Positions 25,166-33,843 of a stretch of DNA of 64,000 nucleotides are shown here, piece by piece; position 1 is the first letter of the stretch; every line of letters begins with the position of its first letter. The position numbers were made by a program, and so were the translations under genes. The stretch is from Actinomycetes bacterium (GTDB taxonomy: Bacteria > Actinomycetota > Acidimicrobiia > Acidimicrobiales > Bog-793). The notes beneath the pieces are model-generated. The model was not told the origin of the DNA. It saw only the letters and a list, made by a program, of their open reading frames with translations, and searched no databases. The stretch covers positions 88,964 to 152,963 of the forward strand of contig JAKABW010000002.1 of assembly GCA_021796535.1 (NCBI GenBank). Reading direction: 5' to 3'.

Positions 25166-25731
25166 ATGACAGACCCGAGAACGGGTATCAGGATCTGGGA
25201 ACACTTCTTGTTGACTTAATGTTTTACGCCCCACTCGGGTTTGCGGCAAAACGGGCGGGCGCCGTTTCTTTGAAAATCTCCAAAAGGTCGCAAGAAATTG
25301 CGGTGTCCGGCAATTCTGCCAAACTGATCGGTCGGTTTGCGATGGCAACGGCAAAGCAAAAAACAGCCAGACTCCTCTCTTCCGCCGTCTCTTTCCCGGC
25401 AGAGAACGAAAATGCCGCGCCGACCGCCGACAAGACCGGGGAACCGGCGGTCGCGCATTCCGCTTCGTACACTTCTCCCGATGCGGCGCAGGTAATCGAT
25501 GAGCGGGAAAGCCAAGTCAGCAAAACCGGAGGCGACGCCGTCGGGGAGTCGGATTTGCCGATACGCGGATACGATACCTTGGCTGCCAGTCAAATTATAA
25601 AGAAACTGGATTCCTTGGACGGAAATGAATTGCGGGTTATCCGGCAGTACGAGTCGGGAAAAAGATCGCGGAGAACAATTTTGGCTAAGATTGACCATCT
25701 TATTCAGTCCTTCGGCAAAGGCGGGTTATGA
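25162..25731 (+). CDS. Conserved actinobacterial protein of unknown function
   Basis: A 189-aa protein starting at ATG 25162 within the DUF4193 stop; the ORF-track start at 25147 lies in the upstream gene. The N-terminal half contains a membrane-associated-looking segment ('LLVDLMFYAPLGFAAKRAG') and a basic helix. The middle is low-complexity Ala/Ser/Glu. The C-terminus 'YDTLAASQIIKKLDSLDGNELRVIRQYE...RRTILAKI' is a small helical domain that I recall from actinobacterial lipid-droplet-like or DUF8129-type proteins. That comparison is from memory and tentative. Confidence 0.7.
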   Translation: MNDRPENGYQDLGTLLVDLMFYAPLGFAAKRAGAVSLKISKRSQEIAVSGNSAKLIGRFAMATAKQKTARLLSSAVSFPAENENAAPTADKTGEPAVAHSASYTSPDAAQVIDERESQVSKTGGDAVGESDLPIRGYDTLAASQIIKKLDSLDGNELRVIRQYESGKRSRRTILAKIDHLIQSFGKGGL

Positions 25732-26249
25732 CCAATTCCGGTAACTCTTCAAACATAATAGCGAGACGGGCAAAGCCAAAAGACGTACTGGCGATTTCCA
25801 CGCTTTGCAGGATGGCCATCGATGAGCTCTCTTCCGAGCGCGGCGGAGTTTTGTTGGTGGGCGCTTCGGACAGCGGCTGTATGGGGCTTGACGCGGAGCT
25901 GACGGCGCTTTCAAGCGGGCAATTGGAAAACGACAATTATGAATTAAATTATCATTGGTTTGTCGGGGTCGTAAACGATACTCCGGTGGGAGCGGCATTT
26001 ATCAGAGTCGTCAAGCTGCATCATCTCAGCATCGCCCAGGTAGAGTTGCTTTACGTGGAAAAAAGTTCGCGGGGACACGGTATAGGCAGTGCCATTCTGC
26101 AACTTTTAACCAAGTGGGCGACCCGGAAATCCTGTGTGGGTATAGACATACCGGCTTTACCGGGAAAAAGGGAAACGAAAGTTTTTTTGGAAGCAAACGG
26201 ATACAAAGCAAGATCCATAGCGATGTTTAAAGAAGTTGATCCAGTCTGA
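25728..26249 (+). CDS. GNAT-family N-acetyltransferase
   Basis: A 173-aa acyl-CoA transferase fold; the acetyl-CoA loop is 'RGHGIGSAIL' following the beta-strand 'VELLYVEKSS'. It overlaps the previous gene in ATGA and ends the three-gene operon. The acceptor is unknown. Confidence 0.85.
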   Translation: MTNSGNSSNIIARRAKPKDVLAISTLCRMAIDELSSERGGVLLVGASDSGCMGLDAELTALSSGQLENDNYELNYHWFVGVVNDTPVGAAFIRVVKLHHLSIAQVELLYVEKSSRGHGIGSAILQLLTKWATRKSCVGIDIPALPGKRETKVFLEANGYKARSIAMFKEVDPV

Positions 26250-26261
26250 CGGGGTTCCTTT

Positions 26262-26289
26262 CCGGAGAAAAATAAAGTTTTTTCTCCGG
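26262..26289 (+). terminator. Bidirectional hairpin between convergent genes
   Basis: Perfect 11-bp stem CCGGAGAAAAA/TTTTTCTCCGG with a 6-base loop, located between the GNAT gene and the minus-strand gene at 26310. The T residues are within the stem, so it may act as a terminator on both strands. Confidence 0.7.
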
Positions 26290-26309
26290 CGCATATCCCG
26301 GATATCTTT

Positions 26310-27731
26310 TTATTCGGAGACAGATGCCCGCTTTTCTTCGCTTTCCGTGCTGTCTGCCGTGTCGTTTGCGACGGCGCTTGCCCCGGTGTCTTTATGCCGG
26401 TGGCCGTTCTCTTCGCCGTGTTTGTGGTGTTGGTCGCCGTGATGGGCATTCGGGGGACCGGGCGGGGGTGGCATTGCCACGCCGAGCAAATGTGCCAACG
26501 ACGGAATCCTGCCCAGTTCTTTCACCGCCTCTTTTTTGACATCGGCGTGATCGGGAATTCCAATCGGCTTGATGAGTCTTTTAACGGGAGACGCTGCCGC
26601 TGCTTCCACCAATGCCACCCAGCGTTCCGGGGATACTTCGGATGTCATGGCATTGCTTACGCTTTCGGCAAGCCTGGTTGCCAAAACAGCGGTGAGTCTT
26701 GCCGTCGGTTCCGGGGGTTTGGCCGACAACCGCAACGCTTGCAATATTTTATTGGTTTCCAGCGAGTGGGTAATGTCTGCTTCCCATTTGTTTCTCAGCT
26801 TTTCAAGTCTCTCCGAAAGAGATGTCCTGAGTTGCTGGAGCAGTCCGCGTCCTTCGTCGTCGCGGGGAACGGCCTGTGAGACGACGGCTCTGAGGTCGCG
26901 AAGCGAGATGCGGTCCAAAATAAGGATTGCCGCGTCGGCCCTGTCCCGCCACACGGCTTCTTTGACGTCGGAAAGGATTCTTTCCGCTATCTGCAAAATT
27001 CCGTCTTCCGACAGCCCGAGCCGACCCTCTTGTTTGGCGAGATCCTTTTCCTGCTGAAGGGCACGGCGCAAAGTCGGCATGCCGCCTGCGGCCAATTTCT
27101 CGGCAACCGGTATTTCTTCTGCGGAAAGTTTTTGGTATAAAGCGTCCAGGTGCTTATGCTGAGGGACAAGCCGTACCGCTCTCGGCTTTGTTGTCTGCGG
27201 AGCTTTGCGGAACGGTTTTCTTTCTCTGGCGTGAAGCGACTCCGTTCCTTCGATTTCCTGCAATGTCGCATCGGGAGAGGCATCTTGGGTGATATTTTTC
27301 AGAGCTGCTTCTCTGTGGGGTCTTTTCGGCCTGCCGGATTCGTTTTCCGGTAAAGTCGGACCGCCGGGGGACGTCCTTCTCGGTCCGCCGTTACCGACGG
27401 GAGGTCTTCGGTCGTCTCTGTCGCGACGCGGTTTGCTTCTGTCCCGTCCTTTGGGCGCCAGCTGAACAGTTACTTTCCCGTCCTGTTTTGTGCCGGTTAT
27501 TTCCAGGGTTGCCGCTTTGGGGGAAGAGGTTTTTGCGGGCATCAACTGTCTTACCCAGACCCCGTCCAAGTCGGTGTCAACTTCCGCGCGCAGCACGGTG
27601 CCGACTTTTGCGTCACCGGGCAGAGGCATTTCGTTTACCACGCCTTTTGGTTGAAGCGCACCTGCCGCACGCCATGTCCAACTTCCGTCGGAACGACAAC
27701 TTGTTATTTCAATATCAATACGACGAGACAT
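26310..27731 (-). CDS. Unknown multidomain protein with basic linker and His-rich tail
   Basis: A 473-aa protein I cannot assign. Residues 1-80 look like a small beta-domain (OB-like). Residues 95-140 are an Arg/Pro/Gly-rich disordered linker typical of nucleic-acid binding. Residues 185-430 are a long helical domain ('RADAAILILDRISLRDLRAVV', 'PERWVALVEAAAASPVKRLI'). The last 50 residues carry 'HHGDQHHKHGEENGHRHK', a probable metal-binding tail, then an acidic end. No signal peptide, so presumably cytosolic. It stands alone between divergent and convergent neighbours. Confidence 0.8.
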   Translation of the reverse strand: MSRRIDIEITSCRSDGSWTWRAAGALQPKGVVNEMPLPGDAKVGTVLRAEVDTDLDGVWVRQLMPAKTSSPKAATLEITGTKQDGKVTVQLAPKGRDRSKPRRDRDDRRPPVGNGGPRRTSPGGPTLPENESGRPKRPHREAALKNITQDASPDATLQEIEGTESLHARERKPFRKAPQTTKPRAVRLVPQHKHLDALYQKLSAEEIPVAEKLAAGGMPTLRRALQQEKDLAKQEGRLGLSEDGILQIAERILSDVKEAVWRDRADAAILILDRISLRDLRAVVSQAVPRDDEGRGLLQQLRTSLSERLEKLRNKWEADITHSLETNKILQALRLSAKPPEPTARLTAVLATRLAESVSNAMTSEVSPERWVALVEAAAASPVKRLIKPIGIPDHADVKKEAVKELGRIPSLAHLLGVAMPPPPGPPNAHHGDQHHKHGEENGHRHKDTGASAVANDTADSTESEEKRASVSE

Positions 27732-27990
27732 ATTTTACAACCTACACAAATATCTTGACTTTATTTTGGGCATATGCATGTTTAGCAAAGTTTTTTTATG
27801 GAATTTCAAAAAAACACTCCGAATCTATAAATATCACTAATTGTAGTCACTTAAACACAATGAGTAGTTATAATACTATATGTGATGATTTTTACTATGA
27901 ATATCACTTTGAGTGTTTATGCAACCGATTTCCTCTCATTTTCTCAATTGTGCTTTTGGCAACACTCATCTCTTGCCAAGGAGGGCTTTT
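27732..27990. other. AT-rich divergent intergenic region
   Basis: Noticeably more AT-rich than its surroundings and without a supported gene. It must hold the promoters of the unknown gene (leftward) and the CAP gene (rightward). 'tataat' at about 27870 and repeated 'atatcact' words are visible, but no complete promoter is convincing. The ORF-track start of the CAP gene (27913) lies here and is rejected. Confidence 0.5.
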
Positions 27991-28782
27991 ATGACCAGTG
28001 TAGCAAACTTTATAAATCATCTTAGAAACTTATTTAGGATAGTCTACAGACAATTTGCCATACTCTGTGGGCTCATTGTTATTTTATTCATGAGTTCTGC
28101 GGTCTATGTGAACGCCGCCTCGGCATCGACGCTCCACGATGCTTACGCCATGACGGCATCCACACATTTTTATGCCGCAGGCAAGGGGACACACAAGGCA
28201 TTGGCCGAAGGGAAAAAACTTGTAAAGAAAAATATCACAGCCGAAAAAACTGGACGCAGATTCTTGATTTCGAATGCATCAATGGTGCAATTGGTGTCGA
28301 GAATCGAAGACCGGGCTCAAAATCACCTGAGTCCCGCCGGAATACAAGTCTTCAATGCCATCAACGCGGTCAGGAAAAAGTTCGGACTGGCTCCCGGACT
28401 TCCCACGACGGCGGGACGTGGCTTGGTCATGCAGGGTGCCAGAAGCGGCAATGACCCCAACATGTTGAGAGTGGGCAACTCCATCCCGGAAGAATACAGC
28501 ATCTGGGGAGCCGTAAGCGGGGTAGCGGCGCCTTCCGTTGAAGCGACCAACGCCGTGGTGAACGCCTGGGTCTACAAAGACGGATGGATGGGTTCGGCCA
28601 CCGAAAACCTGGATTGCACGTCGCCGACAGCACCGGGGTGCAACGGACACAGAAGAGCCGTTTTGTCGGCTCCTCCCATGCCTGGGGCAACGTTGTACAT
28701 CAATGCGGTATCGATCAAGTCAGACGTCAACGGCAATCCGGTTGTCTCGATGGCAGCTTTGCTGATCTGGGTTGCCCCTTAG
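27991..28782 (+). CDS. Secreted CAP/SCP-domain protein
   Basis: ATG 27991 follows a strong 'aaggagg' and gives 263 aa with a signal peptide: basic start, hydrophobic 'LCGLIVILFMSSAVYV' and a cleavage site near 'NAASA'. The mature part has a CAP fold pattern: 'VFNAINAVRKKFGLAPGLP', a 'VVNAWVYKDGWMG' helix, and 'NLDCTSPTAPGCNGHRRAVL' with two cysteines likely disulfide-bonded and the conserved His-Arg. CAP proteins are extracellular and of varied or unknown function. Confidence 0.85.
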   Translation: MTSVANFINHLRNLFRIVYRQFAILCGLIVILFMSSAVYVNAASASTLHDAYAMTASTHFYAAGKGTHKALAEGKKLVKKNITAEKTGRRFLISNASMVQLVSRIEDRAQNHLSPAGIQVFNAINAVRKKFGLAPGLPTTAGRGLVMQGARSGNDPNMLRVGNSIPEEYSIWGAVSGVAAPSVEATNAVVNAWVYKDGWMGSATENLDCTSPTAPGCNGHRRAVLSAPPMPGATLYINAVSIKSDVNGNPVVSMAALLIWVAP

Positions 28783-28809
28783 GGGTTTGCGTCATTCATT
28801 TTTGCAACG

Positions 28810-28831
28810 GCCGCCGGCGGTTTCCGGCGGC
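28810..28831. terminator. GC-rich hairpin between convergent genes
   Basis: Perfect 8-bp stem GCCGCCGG/CCGGCGGC with a 6-base loop sits in the 61-bp gap between the CAP gene and the minus-strand gene at 28844. Runs of A and T flank it on both sides but not immediately, so terminator strength is uncertain. Confidence 0.55.
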
Positions 28832-28843
28832 GCCAAAAACCTT

Positions 28844-29230
28844 TCACACCATTGCTTCAACGGCTTTTGCCAGCTTATCTTCCACCTCTATTGTCCATGC
28901 CGACTCCGCCAAGTCAACCACCAAAAATATGTCGGAGAGGAGCAGCGTCTCGATAACGGCAATTCCCAAATGTTTCAGCCATTTTCCGATTCCGAAAGTT
29001 ACCGTAAAGTCGTCCCCGGTACCCGATATGGAGATGGTGAGAGCTCTGTCGGCGTCTATGACTTTATCCAAAAAGCCGCCTTTTTGGGCTTGGATCACGA
29101 TATCGCCGTCTCCCACCGTGCCTGTTTGGGTGTGGAATTTGTCATTATTTAAGTGTTGCTCAATTTGAGAAGCCAAATTTTGCAAGTCGGTGCCTTTTCC
29201 CTGAAAGTGCAATTCTTTTTTGCCAAGCAT
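28844..29230 (-). CDS. Small conserved-looking protein of unknown function
   Basis: 128 aa from ATG 29230, which has 'aaggaag' upstream; the longer ORF-track start is less likely. It shows an N-terminal alpha/beta part ('LQNLASQIEQHLNNDKF'), then 'GGFLDKVIDADRALTISI..GDDFTVTFGIGKWL', then a hydrophobic stretch 'HLGIAVIETLLLSDIFLVVDL'. The order resembles small proteins in which a short ligand-binding-like domain precedes a membrane-associated helix. No name can be given. Confidence 0.7.
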   Translation of the reverse strand: MLGKKELHFQGKGTDLQNLASQIEQHLNNDKFHTQTGTVGDGDIVIQAQKGGFLDKVIDADRALTISISGTGDDFTVTFGIGKWLKHLGIAVIETLLLSDIFLVVDLAESAWTIEVEDKLAKAVEAMV

Positions 29231-29313
29231 ACAAGCCTTCCTTTCGCGTTTGGCATTGACTGCCTCTGTCAATCTAACACGGCTCTATATAAATAGCAAT
29301 ATATGCAATAACA

Positions 29314-30444
29314 TCAATTGCCGGCGGGCATTAAATTGAAAGAACGGATAAGCAGCATATTGTTCCGGATATCCATGAGAACGGTTTCCGAGAGCGGACC
29401 GGAACCGGAAGGCGGGGAAACACCGACTTCGGCCTGCAGCATGACGGCGTATGCCTTGTCTTTGTGAACGTAAATGGTTACCCCCAAACCGCTCAGGTAA
29501 GAAAGGGAAGTATTCTTGGCAAGTGCCGCCGGTCTCGCCGTTTTGGGTGCGAGCAAGTTCCACCAGCCGATCTGACCCTCGCTGAGCGACTTTACGGCAC
29601 CTATGTAGGATTCCAAAGCTTTTGCTTCCACGTCAAGAGCGGCGGGCGAAGCAACCCAAGCGGGGTCGGGGGTGCCGGCGACTGTCATCTTGCCCATGGG
29701 GACGGAATTTTGATTCAGGGTCAGACCCTGGGCCGCGAGCGCCGGGGGAGCCGGCACGGAAATGTTTTGTTGGCGGACGGCAGCGAGCAGGGGACTTACT
29801 TTTGCGGACGCGGGACGCTTTGCGACGGGGGAGACTTTTACTTCCCGTAAATTGACCAAATATCTGTCCGGGGTAAACCAAAGGGCATTCGTCGGCCAGC
29901 AAGTCACCAATGTCATGGTGGGGGAAGACGAATTGTAAACGGGGCTCCCTTGTTTTACCACTCGGTGACTGACGACGCGGAAAACATATTTCTGACAAAA
30001 AGTTTCATAGGTAATTTCCGATCCGATTTTTAGCCGGTCTATATTGACAAAGTAGCTTACGTCGTGCGCCTGTAAGACGGCCCTTCCGGTATTTCCCGGC
30101 CATACCGAAGAAGGGTCGTGCCCCACGGCAACCGCCAGAACGGCGTCACTGTTGCCCTGCATAACCGGTGCCTGCAGGGAGATGGAAGGCGCCAAAAGAA
30201 GTCCGGCGGCGGTGTCGGGAGCGGAAGAGGGCTTGGCCCGGCAAGCCGAGGTCTCGTAGTGTTTTGCCGCGGTCGTCCGGGAGGCTTTGTTTTGCCCGGC
30301 AGTAAAATTGGTTATCAAATGATGGCCTACGGAAGCAGAATGCGTGTCCCATCTCCAGATATAGATCTTGACGCCCGCCACAAAAGCCAATATGACAACC
30401 CCCGTCATTAAAAGTATTTTCTGTGACAAGCTTCTTTTTTTCAT
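29314..30444 (-). CDS. Sortase with class E-like features and long C-terminal extension
   Basis: A membrane-anchored transpeptidase. It has a basic N-terminus and a TM helix ('ILLMTGVVILAFVAGVKIYIW'). The sortase core carries the catalytic triad His127 ('LQAHDVSYF'), Cys182 ('TLVTCWP') and Arg194 ('TPDRYLVNL'). After residue 200 there is an extra 175-residue domain not part of the sortase fold. The core resembles class D/E sortases of high-GC Gram-positives. No substrate lies next to it; the protein at the window's left edge is a candidate. Confidence 0.88.
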   Translation of the reverse strand: MKKRSLSQKILLMTGVVILAFVAGVKIYIWRWDTHSASVGHHLITNFTAGQNKASRTTAAKHYETSACRAKPSSAPDTAAGLLLAPSISLQAPVMQGNSDAVLAVAVGHDPSSVWPGNTGRAVLQAHDVSYFVNIDRLKIGSEITYETFCQKYVFRVVSHRVVKQGSPVYNSSSPTMTLVTCWPTNALWFTPDRYLVNLREVKVSPVAKRPASAKVSPLLAAVRQQNISVPAPPALAAQGLTLNQNSVPMGKMTVAGTPDPAWVASPAALDVEAKALESYIGAVKSLSEGQIGWWNLLAPKTARPAALAKNTSLSYLSGLGVTIYVHKDKAYAVMLQAEVGVSPPSGSGPLSETVLMDIRNNMLLIRSFNLMPAGN

Positions 30445-30567
30445 CCGGCAACCTACAAAGTTTTATTTATATAATACCTTTTGTCGGCTACTTTCGGGAC
30501 GCGCCGGTATGAAAACCCCGGTTGAGGTTGCCTGTCGGAAAACTTGCCGGAAGAAAAAGCGGCATGT

Positions 30568-31359
30568 CTAGCTGCTTTCCAACATTTTTTTATACTTTTC
30601 CCGCCTTTGTTCCACCGACAGCAAACTGCAATCGCTGCACTTTTCTTTTTTTGATAGCTTGTAATACAGGCAGCAGTTTTTTCTTTCCCAATACCACCCG
30701 TGCTTATCGCCGACCGACAAAAGATAGAAGTTTCCCTGATTCTGCATTTCCTTTGGGACAAGGGTAAAAAACAGTTCGCCGTCCCCAATCAAATCCCGGC
30801 CAAAAAGACCCTCCAAGGTTCTGAACACGGATGCCGAGGCGGAAGCTACATTTCCCCACAGTAAGCGGGAACCTATTGCAAATTCTGATCTCAGGCATTC
30901 CGTGAGCAGGCGCAAGTGATTTTCTATGATGTCGTCGACGGCGGTTTGCAGGTCTTGTTCTTTGCCGGTGCTTTTGTGAATTTTTTCCGACAGGTAACAA
31001 AGTTTTGAGACGCGTCCCGAGGCAATGTCAAAATACATGTTTTTGGGATCCGAGGAAGGCATCAACCCCGATACGAGCAGGGGGGCGATTCCCATCGCCA
31101 AGACTCTGAAGGAGTAACTGAGCAAAAAAAGAGAGGCCGCAACCTGTTCTGACGGGGCGCCTATCTTTGTTCCCGAATCCGTTACTACTGTCTTTAGTAT
31201 TTTTGGATCCTCCAACAGTGCCGAACAGGAGGTAAAGTTTTCGCCGGGACTCTTTGTTGTGTCGGCTTTCAGATAGGGAAGATATTCGGCGACTTTGTCC
31301 AGGGCGGATCGCAGGAGCAAAAAATTTTCTTCCGGCAAAAGTGTTTTGTCTGCGGTCAT
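30568..31359 (-). CDS. FhuF-like ferric-siderophore reductase
   Basis: A 263-aa protein whose C-terminus 'CCLYYKLSKKEKCSDC' matches the unusual CC-x10-C-x2-C [2Fe-2S] motif of FhuF. FhuF-type proteins reduce ferric siderophores in the cytosol. The rest is helical, as in the family. Its start overlaps the stop of the BtuF-like gene upstream (ATGA), so the two are translationally coupled. Confidence 0.85.
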   Translation of the reverse strand: MTADKTLLPEENFLLLRSALDKVAEYLPYLKADTTKSPGENFTSCSALLEDPKILKTVVTDSGTKIGAPSEQVAASLFLLSYSFRVLAMGIAPLLVSGLMPSSDPKNMYFDIASGRVSKLCYLSEKIHKSTGKEQDLQTAVDDIIENHLRLLTECLRSEFAIGSRLLWGNVASASASVFRTLEGLFGRDLIGDGELFFTLVPKEMQNQGNFYLLSVGDKHGWYWERKNCCLYYKLSKKEKCSDCSLLSVEQRREKYKKMLESS

Positions 31360-32240
31360 CTGATGCGTCTCAGGACTGTCGGATCACACTCTTTGTTTTG
31401 CAGGAGGGCATGCAACGCCACGGTGCCGTCCACCAGTCTTGGTCCGGGTCTGGAAAAATACCAGCCGGCATCGGCCACGTAAAACTCGCTTGCTCCGGCA
31501 AAGACCGGCAGGTTTTCTATTGCCCTTGCCTGTTCAAGGGCTTGGCCGATACTGAATCCGCATGGCATGAAAAGTACGGTGTCGAACTCCAAGGCGGCGA
31601 TGTCTTGTAAGTCAAGCTTCGTGGAATTGGCATTTTTGATGCAGCCCACCGCTTCGGCGCCGGCTGTTTCTATCATTTCGGGAACCCAGTGTCCGGCGCT
31701 GTAGGGAGGATTTGCCCATTCCAGCGGAAATACTTTTTTGCGCTTTGGCGGGGGTGAGGCTTTTAACTCCGACAAAGACTTCCTAAGAGCGTCTGTTATC
31801 CGCTGTGCTTTTGACAGGGTGCCGGTGGCGGCTCCTATGGTGATGATGTTTTCAAAAACGTCTTCCAGGGAAAACGGATCCAGGGAGATTACTTCTGCGT
31901 CGATGCCGAGAACGTCTAAGGCCAAAGAAAGATGGCCCTTTGGTACGGCGCATACTTTGCAGATATCCTGAGTCAGGACGATCTCCGGGCGCAATTCCCT
32001 TATTTTCTCCAAGTCAATCCGCTGGGTGAGGGTGCCGCTTGCCGCTGCTGCTTTGACTATATTGTCGATTTCCAGGGGTGTGGAGTTCTTCGGGATGACG
32101 GAAGAGGTCACTTTGGGCTTTTCCTGAGTTTGCGGCGGCCAGTTGCACTCATGCGTCAAACCCACCAGAGAGTCCTCCAAGCCAAGCAGGTAACATATTT
32201 CTGTGGCCGACGGTAGCAGGGACAGTATTGTCTTGGTCAT
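31356..32240 (-). CDS. Cytosolic BtuF-like (cobalamin-type) binding protein
   Basis: A class III periplasmic-binding-protein fold: 'ILSLLPSATEICYLLGLEDSLVGLTHECNWP', 'LEKIRELRPEIVLTQ', 'PGPRLVDGTVAL'. It lacks a signal peptide or lipobox, so it is probably cytosolic. Proteins with this 'THECNWP' pattern are annotated as cobalamin-binding, but a heme or siderophore ligand is possible, particularly since it is coupled to an FhuF-like reductase. ATG 32240 is preferred over TTG 32258. The ligand is inference. Confidence 0.78.
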   Translation of the reverse strand: MTKTILSLLPSATEICYLLGLEDSLVGLTHECNWPPQTQEKPKVTSSVIPKNSTPLEIDNIVKAAAASGTLTQRIDLEKIRELRPEIVLTQDICKVCAVPKGHLSLALDVLGIDAEVISLDPFSLEDVFENIITIGAATGTLSKAQRITDALRKSLSELKASPPPKRKKVFPLEWANPPYSAGHWVPEMIETAGAEAVGCIKNANSTKLDLQDIAALEFDTVLFMPCGFSIGQALEQARAIENLPVFAGASEFYVADAGWYFSRPGPRLVDGTVALHALLQNKECDPTVLRRIR

Positions 32241-32394
32241 GTTTATGCTTTCGTTCAAATAATTTAAAAATTTTTTATCGAACGTTTATCATAACAGTCG
32301 GAGCGTTTTTGAACCGCTTTGCCGGTCCCGACTTTTGAAAATCATATTGTTGTATCGGTAAGCAAAGCGGGCATTTATTGTATAAGGTAATCGG

Positions 32395-33753
32395 ATGGCA
32401 GAACTTACCAGCAGGGTCGTAATTGCCGGAACCCATTCGGGAGTGGGCAAAACCACTCTTTCCATAGCGATTATGGCGGCTTTTGTCAAAAAAGGCTTGA
32501 AGGTGACGCCGGCAAAGGTCGGCCCCGACTTTATAGACCCTTCTTATCACGAGCTGGCCGCCGGGAAGCGTTCCGTGAATCTGGACGTTTTCATTCAGGG
32601 TAAAGAAGCGATACTGCCTTTGGCGGCGGCTGCCGCCGAAGGCAGTGACTTGCTGGTGACGGAAGGGGTTATGGGGCTCTTTGATGACAGCGGGTTCGCC
32701 CCCTCGTCCGGCTCCACAGCCGAAGTGGCCAAACTCTTGGATGCCCCCGTGGTGCTGATCGTCGACTGCTCGGCCATGAGCAGTTCCGTCAAAGCCGTCG
32801 CACACGGTTTTTCCACTCTGGATAAGGACTTAAAATTTGCCGGTGTTATTTTGAATAAAGTGGCAAGCGAGGGACATGAGATCCTGTTGAAGGAAGCTTT
32901 GGAAGAGATCGGCGTAAAAGTGTTGGGGACGGTGATGAAAAACTCCGATTTTGAATTGCGCGAACGTCATCTCGGGCTCATCCCCGCCGTCGAACACAAA
33001 GAAAACGTTTTGGCCGGCATAGACAGACTGGCTCATGCGGCCGCGGAGTGTCTGGATCTCGACGCACTGTGGCAAGCGGCTGCCGCTGCGCCGGTCCTGA
33101 GAGTACAGCCGCTTGTCGGGCCTTCTTTCGTGAAGAAGACGAAAATAGGCATATGCGCCGGCAAAGCCTTCAGTTTTTACTATCCTGAAAATCTGGCCTC
33201 CCTGGAAGCAGCCGGCGGCGAACTGTTTTACTTTGACCCTTTGGTTGACGAAAAAATACCTGACGTGCAAGGGATCTATATGGGCGGAGGTTTTCCCGAA
33301 GTGTACGCCGAAGAAATTTCGGCCAACAAAAAATTCTTGGAGAATCTCTTCCGGAAGGCATCAGCGGGAGTGTCGGTATGGGCGGAATGCGGCGGGTATT
33401 TGTTGCTCTGCCAAGCCATCGGCGAACACCGGATGGCCGGAGTCATCCGAGAGGCAAAAGCGTTTATGACGGACCGGCCGACCCTCGGATACCGTCAAGG
33501 ACACACGCTTGCCGCAAGCGTGTTGGGTCCCGAAGGCACGCGTTTGAAAGGACACGAATATCATTACAGTCAAGTCGGCCCGCCCGGCGAAGATTTGTTT
33601 CTCGAAGGCAGGTTTCAAAGCGGCCGACAGGGCTACATCAAGAACAACGTCTTTGCCGGCTACCTGCATCAGCATCTGGCCGCGTCACCGGAAATAGCAG
33701 AGGCTTTTATACGTTCCGTGCCCGAGGAAAACGGCAATTCCGCATCGCAATAA
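32395..33753 (+). CDS. cobB: Cobyrinate a,c-diamide synthase
   Basis: Glutamine-dependent amidation of cobyrinate (CbiA/CobB) in cobalamin synthesis. The N-terminal ATPase domain has P-loop 'GTHSGVGKT' and 'KVGPDFIDPSYH'. The C-terminal class I glutaminase domain has the nucleophile Cys332 ('WAECGGYLLLC') and 'HEYHYSQ'. 452 aa is normal. It is isolated from other cob genes in this window and divergent from the BtuF-like gene. It would help supply the cofactor for NrdJ. Confidence 0.94.
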   Translation: MAELTSRVVIAGTHSGVGKTTLSIAIMAAFVKKGLKVTPAKVGPDFIDPSYHELAAGKRSVNLDVFIQGKEAILPLAAAAAEGSDLLVTEGVMGLFDDSGFAPSSGSTAEVAKLLDAPVVLIVDCSAMSSSVKAVAHGFSTLDKDLKFAGVILNKVASEGHEILLKEALEEIGVKVLGTVMKNSDFELRERHLGLIPAVEHKENVLAGIDRLAHAAAECLDLDALWQAAAAAPVLRVQPLVGPSFVKKTKIGICAGKAFSFYYPENLASLEAAGGELFYFDPLVDEKIPDVQGIYMGGGFPEVYAEEISANKKFLENLFRKASAGVSVWAECGGYLLLCQAIGEHRMAGVIREAKAFMTDRPTLGYRQGHTLAASVLGPEGTRLKGHEYHYSQVGPPGEDLFLEGRFQSGRQGYIKNNVFAGYLHQHLAASPEIAEAFIRSVPEENGNSASQ

Positions 33754-33843
33754 AGTGCCGATAATGAATATTATGTAACTTTTTTAGGGAGGCGGTCTTT
33801 CGCTCCGAGACAACGCTTTCCCGGGAAGATCCGCTTTGGGGCG

